A DNA stretch of 64,000 nucleotides from Pollenia angustigena (taxonomy: Eukaryota > Arthropoda > Insecta > Diptera > Polleniidae). Of the stretch, positions 57,501-64,000 are shown one piece after another (position 1 is the stretch's first letter; each line of letters starts with the position of its first letter). The position numbers and the translations under genes were made by a program. Below the pieces are notes generated by a model. The model worked only from the letters and a program-made list of their open reading frames with translations. It did not search any database and was not told where the DNA came from. The DNA is taken from contig OV884057.1 of NCBI GenBank assembly GCA_930367215.1, forward strand, positions 262,340,339-262,404,338. Reading direction: 5' to 3'.

Positions 57501-58318
57501 AAATGTTCAAAAATTCAAGAGTTCATATTAACAAGGTTCAAACTATTTACAGAGTGTAAAAACTGAAATCTTGGATTCATTCATGCGTTCCGAACAAATT
57601 TTTTTTACTGACAGTGCTCTGCAGAAAGATTCACCCATTTCGGGAAATTTGTCCGGAAAAACAAAGCTACCGTATGGTTTACTGATGTCAACAATTATAC
57701 AAAATGGCAGCACAACAAGCAAACTACTTTGAATTGTTTTCTAAAAATATGTTAAAGAAAATGGAAGAAAACGGAAACTGATTTTTTTATTTTGAATTAT
57801 ATTTATTATTTTAATTTAATTATTCAGCGATATGTAATAAAAATTCAAAAACACTTTGATATGGCAGCTTAATTTAACTTTTATGTAAAAATTGAAAAAA
57901 GTTGTTCTGAACAAGAATCAAAATTAAACCAATTCCAGAAAAAACTTGCCGAAAACAATAATTTCTCTCTCTCTCTATCTCTTAAAAGTAAGACATCAAA
58001 CTCAATATAAAAAAATATTGTTCGGAACGCTGGGTTGAATCGAACTTTAAAATCTAAAACGTCGGCTAGCAAGAGTATAAAACAAATGATTATTTAATTT
58101 CTATTTATTCTTTCAGTAAGCACATCACATTAAAATAATTATAGCGTGGCAAGATACCATTTCAACAATGTCAAATTACCGAAAAGACCAAATTACATGG
58201 ATTTTTCTTATTTCGTCATTGTTTTCAAGGGACCTATGAAACTGTTTAAATTACCGAGAGATAAAAATTAACGAGTTTTAAAAGTCAATAGTCAATTGTA
58301 TAAGCAAAAGCTGTATAA
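54546..58318. other. AT-rich non-coding stretch
   Basis: No gene recognised. A 39-bp unit is duplicated in tandem at 56,084-56,161 (TTTATTCTTGC..CGAAAAAATAAAAATCAAAA). A less AT-rich patch at 56,970-57,175 (AGGAGGATGAAGCATCAGAG) may be an old retroelement piece but has no frame I can defend. Confidence 0.45.
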
Positions 58319-58950
58319 CCCAGCAAAAACTTTACTTACAATCCTACTTTTAATGACTTCAAGAATTCATTACTTTGTAGCTTTTTTCACCACTTTTTGG
58401 ATTATTAGTTATATATTAAATAATAACTTTATTATTATATCTTAAATATACAGAAAAATTTATATTTTCATTATGACAATAAAAATGTCATTATAGTCAT
58501 TATAGTCAAAAAACATAGTTTTTTAATACAAAAACTACACTGCCCCGGTAGACTAGCTGGTAGAGAGCTAGTCTATCAGCACCGAGGTTGGGGGATCAAA
58601 TCCCGCCAGAGACAGAAAAAAAAATAAATAAAAAATAAAATAAAATAAAGTAAAATAGAATAAGAAAAAATAAAAATAAAATAATTAAAAAAAAAAAAAA
58701 AATAAAAATTAAAAAATTAAAAAAAAAAATAAAAAATTTTTTACTTTATTGACTTTGTGTAACTATTATAAAAATTTTAAGTATAAAAAAAACATATTAT
58801 TTTTTAGATTATAATAGGCTAAATTATAAAGGATTACTTTTGGGACATCTCGAACAAAAATAAGTACTTTTTCTAGTAGAAAAGTAAGTAGACGGCTCGT
58901 CAAATTCTCATTATTTTTCTGCTTATTTTGTAAGCAAAGTTTTTGCTGGG
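58319..58950 (+). mobile_element. Composite repeat with inverted CCCAGCAAAAACTTT termini and a tRNA-like core (copy 2)
   Basis: The left end CCCAGCAAAAACTTTACTTA and right end inverse CCCAGCAAAAACTTTGCTTA bound 632 bp. In the centre the tRNA-like module (58,541-58,615) is followed by a long A-rich tail (to about 58,740). The copy at 6430-7305 shares everything from the left end to the A-rich tail. It may be a SINE retroposed into a TIR element, or a single chimeric unit. Confidence 0.7.
58541..58615 (+). repeat. tRNA-derived SINE module
   Basis: GGTAGACTAGCTGGTAGAG is A-box-like. GGGATCAAATCCCGCCAGAG is B-box-like with an intact TΨC-type stem. An A-rich tail follows immediately. The mutated B box (GGATCAAATCC) and missing acceptor pairing argue against a working tRNA. 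Confidence 0.7.
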
Positions 58951-59090
58951 AAATTAAAAGATTGTAAGTTTTATGTAAAAAAGTTTTAAATTTTATTTAA
59001 AAATTAAAAAAAAAAAATAAAAGCTATTATGTGGGATTTTCCCCTTAACAATTTCTTTAACGGCTTGTTTTAATTACTAATGAGTTGTGC

Positions 59091-59198
59091 CCAGGTTACA
59101 AGCAATTGATTGTGTAGTAAAATTTATATGAAAAGCACTCAAAAAACAGAGTGATTTTCATATAAAATTTTCTACACAATCAATTGTTCGTAACCTGG
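59091..59198. repeat. Near-perfect 108-bp hairpin
   Basis: The left arm CCAGGTTACAAGCAATTGAT and right arm inverse CCAGGTTACGAACAATTGAT continue through TGTGTAG, AAAATTTTATATGAAAA-type sequence and CACTC. The arms are about 48 bp around an 8-base A-rich loop. It is either a tiny MITE or a hairpin-RNA source. Confidence 0.8.
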
Positions 59199-59785
59199 AA
59201 ACACTACATAAGTCTCCAAGAATTTACCATGGTGCGATAATAACAGAGAGTTAAATACATTAATATTGTTAACCAAGATCCCGCGGGAAAGTGTAATCAA
59301 AAGGAACCGAGAAAGTTATACATATCTTCTATAATATTTGATTCCAGAATTCATTACTCTTAACACAGAACATGTCCTAGGATTGTAATAAATTATTAAA
59401 ATGTATCATGGTAATCAATTTAATAATTCATCCTTGTTCTGCAAATGTGGTAATATATTTGGTAATCAATTTGTCTGATAAAATTACCTTCTCGAATCCA
59501 ATGACTACATTATTATTCTTTCGAAAATAATACATTATTTTTTTTTATTATTTATGTAATCAATTCCTCATTTTCCGGCTGGGATGCTTGTACCTATTTT
59601 AGAAACTTTGGCTCTTGCCGTTCTCCAGATAGCAGACATCTTTGATGTCCTTATATGTTAAGTGCGACGTCCACTTGTTCAATCTCGCCCAAATTTTTTG
59701 GGATATGGTGTATTGATAACCAAGATGGTTGTACCTAATATGAAAACTTTGGCTCTTGTTTTCTTCAGATTTAAAGAAATCTTTA

Positions 59786-60757
59786 GGCGGTGTGAACTAA
59801 GTCCCCAATGAACTAACTCCCCAAACCCAAAATGAACTAAGCCCCTAAAATTGGGGACGTCGTTCATTTATGGAAAAAACTCGAAAAAGCCAATATGAAT
59901 TAAGCCCCCAAACAGGTGAACCAAGTCCCTAAACAGGAATGAACTAAGACCCCAATTTTACCAAATTTCCACAAGAGTAAAAAAAGGAGGAGAAAATCGT
60001 TGCGCTCGGCCGAAAGCCGGCTATACAGAGAAGCTTTAGTTAGCAAAATCGGTCTTTGTTATACCATATATGAGAAAATCCTTGCGCCTTGCCGAAGGCC
60101 GGCTATGCTTTGGAGTTTGTAAACATGTTGTGACGGGACCGCCGCAAGCCCCACGATCGCCCGCCGGACGCGCTCCCTCGTTTCACTCAATAGAAGTTGA
60201 GTACACAAATGTTTTCTTTACAACGGCCCCTTGCAATAAAATGCAAAATTTAAAAACCTTTAAGAAATTAACTAAGTCCCCAAAATGAATTTAGGGGTTT
60301 AGTTTATTACTACTATTTGGGGACTTCGTTCATATGTACTAACTCCCCAAATAATAAAATAAACGATGCCCCCAAAAACGTGAACGAAGTCCCCAAATAT
60401 CGTTGTTGTTTTTTCACATATCGAGCCCTAATAGAAAAAATTATGTAACCAACAAAAATAAAATTTTACAGGAGAGTGTTTTTTTTATTTGATTTCAAAT
60501 AAATTTTGTAGGAAATTTGTCGGTTACCTCAAAATTGTTCTTGCTATAAAATCGTAACGGTGCCTTATGTGACCACGACATTTTAGGAGGTGATGCAAGT
60601 GTTGCCAATAAAGTCATTTATTAAAAAAAAAACTAAAATTGAATTGAATTATGTCGCTTACATCATTTTTGCTATTAGGGCTCGATATAGTCGTTTGGGG
60701 ACTTAGTTCATTTTGGGTTTGGGGAGTTAGTTCATTGGGGACTTAGTTCATACCACC
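59786..60757. mobile_element. Mutator-like MITE, 9-bp target duplication (copy B)
   Basis: Inverted ends (GGCGGTGTGAACTAAGTCCC left, GGTGGTATGAACTAAGTCCC right inverse) match over about 53 bp. They are flanked by AAATCTTTA at 59,777-59,785 and 60,758-60,766. The word TGAACTAAGTCCCCAAA and its variants recur in the ends and the middle (about 59,870-59,960 and 60,260-60,400). The interior includes two partial 82-bp satellite units and a GC-rich patch at about 60,125-60,172. Length is 972 bp with no transposase. Confidence 0.85.
60007..60120. repeat. 82-bp satellite segment inside the Mutator-like MITE
   Basis: CGAAAGCCGGCTA at 60,011 and CGAAGGCCGGCTA at 60,093 are 82 bp apart. GAAGCTTTAGTTAGC and TTGTTATACCATA lie between. 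The segment exits through CTATGCTTTGGAGTTTGTAA, as the array at 4930-5400 does. Confidence 0.8.
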
Positions 60758-61132
60758 AAATCTTTAATGTCTTTGTATGGGAAGTGCTACGACCACTTTT
60801 CTAATCTCGCACAAATTTTGTCGGAAGTTGTGATTTGATAATCAAGATGCTTGTACCTATTTTGAAAACTTTGGCTCCTGCCATTCTCGAGATAAACATT
60901 AAAATAAAATAGAAAAACATCAACAACAAGGGATTTTTAGTTAAAATCAGAGGGATTTTTGTTTATATCTTAGACATCTGTCGACCGTTCGGCTGAATTT
61001 CAATAGCAAACAATGCCGAACTATATTTGTCATAAATTTATAACAACCGAGTTCCCATCGTATTCGGAAACCCCATTTGAACTGACAGACGGACATCGTT
61101 AAATCATCTTCTTCGCTCCTCATAAGGATCCA

Positions 61133-61134
<2 letters not shown>

Positions 61135-61187
<53 letters not shown>
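61135..61187. repeat. (AT)n microsatellite
   Basis: Uninterrupted AT repeat of about 26 units at the right side of the dispersed repeat. Confidence 0.95.
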
Positions 61188-61189
<2 letters not shown>

Positions 61190-61260
61190 AGATCAATATT
61201 GTAGAAATTACAAACGGAATATACCCTTTTACCTGCGGTGAAGGGTATAACAACTAAAAC

Positions 61261-62314
61261 CAATAGATGTGTAAATATATTTTTTTGAACAGCAACGATG
61301 ATCTTGTTCAAGCGCATTTTAGACTGCGCTCGTATATTTTCTTTTTTTTAATGTACGGTGCTTCTTGTCGTACTCGTTAATTTAAAATACATGTGTATAC
61401 ATATTTCTACATTTATTTATTAATGTTTGCGTGTATATTTAGTTTGTCGGAGTATTCAGAGATAAACTAGGTTATTAAGTAAAAAACTTTAAAATACACA
61501 AACAACAAAGCAGTGAATAGAGATGACGATTAATCAAACATACTTCAGTACGTAGCACATTTAACATACAACATATTTTATACATAAATAGATCTATGTA
61601 ACAATATTATTCAAGCTATTTGATAAAAGACCTAAGGGACAAAATATTTTAAATAATCTCTGCACAATCTTTATTTAGCCCCTGATGAGATATTTCCAAT
61701 CATACACAGATCAGAGTTTTAACTTTCTTCATTGAATCTTAATTCTGTGGTTTTTATAGGCAACTGCGTATGTCCATGTTTTCGATTTTGAGATGTTGAT
61801 GCCATATTGCTTATTTTAAAGCGCTCTGTCCATGCTTCGAAAAATTTCTGAAAAAAGATGGACCAATTCGGATATTTTAAAATGATAACTTAGTTCAAAA
61901 AGTTCATACTTTGATCTAGAATGATTTTTCGGCTTTCCTGAAAATTTTGATTTAAAGACATACGCGGTTGAGCAAGAAAACTACGGAATTATGGATATTT
62001 TCTGCAGCGCTAAAACCGTATTTAAATCAAAACATAGGTCTTTTTGTCATTAAGTGATTATTCTAAAGAAATGTTTTAGCTAAAAAAAGCAAAAAGTAAA
62101 TCTCAATGGATTTGTGTAGTGATGATGATGAGTGTATTTCATCATTGTTTTTATTTCTATGGGTTTTTGTTTGCAAAGTGTTAAGTTACAGCTGTAGTTG
62201 AAGTAAAAACACATTTATACATTTTTATGCACATTAGGGGAATAACTTTTTGCAAGGTGAAACCCTGCAGGGCATTGAAAAATATATAAAGAACTGCGTT
62301 TTTATTTTTTTTTT
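61261..62314. other. Non-coding stretch
   Basis: No gene or bounded element recognised. Confidence 0.4.
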
Positions 62315-63440
62315 GGTGCCATGAAATAGCCCCCCACGAAATAAGTCCCCAAATCGGAAAATGAAATAACTCCCCAAAAAAATATATGAGAAGCAACAAC
62401 AACGTTTTTTGGGGATTTATTTCATTTTTTTGGGGACTTATTTCTTTTTCATATTGGGGAGCAGTGAAGCCAGAAGTGCAGATTTATCTGCATTTTGAAG
62501 ATTTTATACCCCAAAATTTGCCAAAATGCAGATTTGAAGATTTTTAGTTTAAAATTTCAGATTGCTAGCTCGATGGAAACCTCTTTACATTGTCACTTAT
62601 GTTTGTACTATTTCCACTTGTTGCAATGATAAATTAAATATATCAACCATTCATGGAAGAACAGTGTTGAAATAGATTCATTAGTGGAAATATTATTTAC
62701 AAAAGATTACTTAAAAATTCGCATTGTGTTGACACATTGATATCGCCGGACTTATGCCATCTGAGTTTACACGAAATTGTATGCATATGAACGTTAAACG
62801 TAAATATTCATATGAATTTATGTATAAATATCTTTAATAGTTTCAATATTTGATCTCTTTTCAGTTGTCAATAAGACCATTGATAATTTAAATAACATGT
62901 CAAGCAATAACATGTCAAGCAATTTACTTTTAATTTGTTGTTTAAAATAACAGATGTGATTAATCCGTACTCAGCCTGAGTAATTAAATTTGAATAGATA
63001 TTTTAAATGTATAATTATTCAAACATTCTCACTCATGGTCTGAAAATCACATTCGAGTTAAATTAAAATCGAACAAATTTTTATAACTTTTCTGTGTTGA
63101 AATTTTAAAAAAAATATTTTCTTTTTATGCCTCGTGCTTCGAAGACCACTTATAGATATTTCGATTCAAATTCCAGAACATTGGCCGTATATTTTGAAAA
63201 TAATTGTTATATCTTTTTCTAAATAACCTACATTAAAATTGTAATAAATGTGTTTTGAATATTTATTGACGCAGATTTTGCAGATTTTTTAATGGAAAAT
63301 TATGGTTTTTTGCTGATTTTACTTCTAAAAGTTCTGGCAACATTGTTGGGGAGTTATTTCATATGAAATAAGTCCCCAAAAATCTAAAATGAAATAAGTC
63401 CCTATAAATATTTTGGGGACTTTTTTCATTTTCAAATTTA
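62315..63440. mobile_element. Mutator-like element, left end only (copy C)
   Basis: Starts GGTGCCATGAAATAGCCCCC, then repeated ATGAAATAAGTCCCCAA-type words. About 140 bp matches the right half of 13,164-13,639 in inverse orientation. The match is interrupted at 62,462-63,345 by a hAT element and resumes as TTATTTCATATGAAATAAGT. No matching right terminus or 9-bp duplication is seen before the window ends. Confidence 0.65.
62462..63345. mobile_element. hAT-type element, 8-bp target duplication, nested
   Basis: Ends CAGTGAAGCCAGAAGTGC and (inverse) CAATGTTGCCAGAACTTT are flanked by TTGGGGAG exactly at 62,454-62,461 and 63,346-63,353. The empty site exists in the 13.5-kb relative (TATTTGGGAGTTATTTCATA). 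The interior repeats GCAGATTT words. Length is 884 bp with no transposase. Confidence 0.85.
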
Positions 63441-64000
63441 TTCCAAAATCGTCAAAAATGCAGATTATGTCCCGTTATAATATGTAAACAAAACTTGTAT
63501 TAATGAATGGAATGAAAACTCGATAAATGTAGTGTCGAGTTACTCGATGTCGAATGCTATTATTTCAAATTCAATACATTTCATTCGATATCGAGTTTCA
63601 AGATACCAAAATAAATAATTTCGATGAATTTTGCTCGATATCGTATGCGGTGATTATACCCCAGTATTTCTGTTATAACTCATACAAATTTCCGACATTT
63701 TGATATATAAGTCATATCCATAGGACGTATAGCAGCCCTAAAATTTAGGTTTTTATAAAAATTTTGATGTTTTTTAGCCCATTTTTTGAGTATTTTGCTC
63801 ATAAATTACCCATTGTCTAACCGATTTGATAGTTTTATATACCGACGTGTTAAGGAAGAATTTTACCATTTACTTAAGTTATATTTATATATAAACATTT
63901 ATATAAACTTGTAAATATATATTTTAACAAAGTTAATTATAAAAAAGAGTAATTTTTGTGGATTCAGTATTTCGGTTATAACTCTGCCATTTTTTAACCG
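63441..64000. other. Non-coding stretch with repeated words
   Basis: CTCGATATCGA-type words cluster at 63,500-63,650. CAGTATTTCTGTTATAACTC at about 63,662 recurs as CAGTATTTCGGTTATAACTC at about 63,966, suggesting a long repeat that continues beyond the window. Confidence 0.45.

Larger units (their letters stand above)
59570..61260. repeat. Dispersed repeat (same family as 1.7-2.6 kb), interrupted
   Basis: AAACTTTGGCTCTTGCCGTT at about 59,603, a similar block at about 59,740 and AAACTTTGGCTCCTGCCATT at about 60,870 are family blocks. The right part ends CTGCGGTGAAGGGTATAACA near 61,235. The Mutator-like MITE at 59,786-60,757 is inserted within it. Confidence 0.6.

Noticed and set aside
57580..57740. 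Possible transposase relic (FFTDSALQKDSP...)
   Set aside because: The resemblance to a DDE motif region is too short and unsupported on either side.

Overview
The window looks like intergenic or intronic DNA of a higher fly (schizophoran Diptera). This is an inference from the very AT-rich base composition and from the mobile-element families present: Transib, DD41D and DD34D mariner relatives, Jockey-type LINEs, a Ty3/gypsy LTR element, hAT, pogo, Harbinger, Mutator and piggyBac-like miniature elements. I found no host protein gene, rRNA or intact tRNA gene. Every coding sequence I can identify belongs to a transposable element.

Layout. 0-8 kb: dispersed repeats, an 82-bp satellite arranged head to head, a tRNA-like SINE module, a LINE RNase H relic and nested miniature elements. 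8.3-9.6 kb: a DD41D mariner relative with an intact 361-aa transposase. 10-14.4 kb: a dense set of miniature inverted-repeat elements (MITEs), several nested, most with identifiable target-site duplications (TSDs). 16.5-20.2 kb: a complete Transib element with an open 616-aa RAG1-like transposase and a 5-bp TSD. 22.3-23.4 kb: a decayed RNase H-bearing LINE. 23.6-24.9 kb: a broken second DD41D element. 25-32.8 kb: MITEs and an internally deleted mariner. 32.95-37.7 kb: a 4.7-kb gypsy-type retrotransposon with two 236-bp LTRs, nested in a smaller inverted-repeat element. 40.2-47.4 kb: foldback repeats, MITEs and a 5'-truncated Jockey-type LINE with an 11-bp TSD. 51.35-53.36 kb: a 2-kb element with arms of roughly 265-280 bp and a broken gene that is no transposase I know. 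53.4-63.4 kb: more MITEs, two Mutator-like elements, a second copy of the tRNA-like composite and an (AT)n microsatellite.

The strongest observation is at the Transib ends. Both begin with the heptamer CACACTG. It is followed by an A6-GT block after exactly 23 bp on the left and exactly 12 bp on the right, the same layout as the 23-RSS and 12-RSS of V(D)J recombination. The ORF between them keeps the RAG1-like acidic residues and zinc ligands. Second are the Mutator-like elements, whose internal iterated motif differs coordinately between copies, and the long-armed element at 51-53 kb. Empty-site comparisons between copies within the window support several of the nested insertions.
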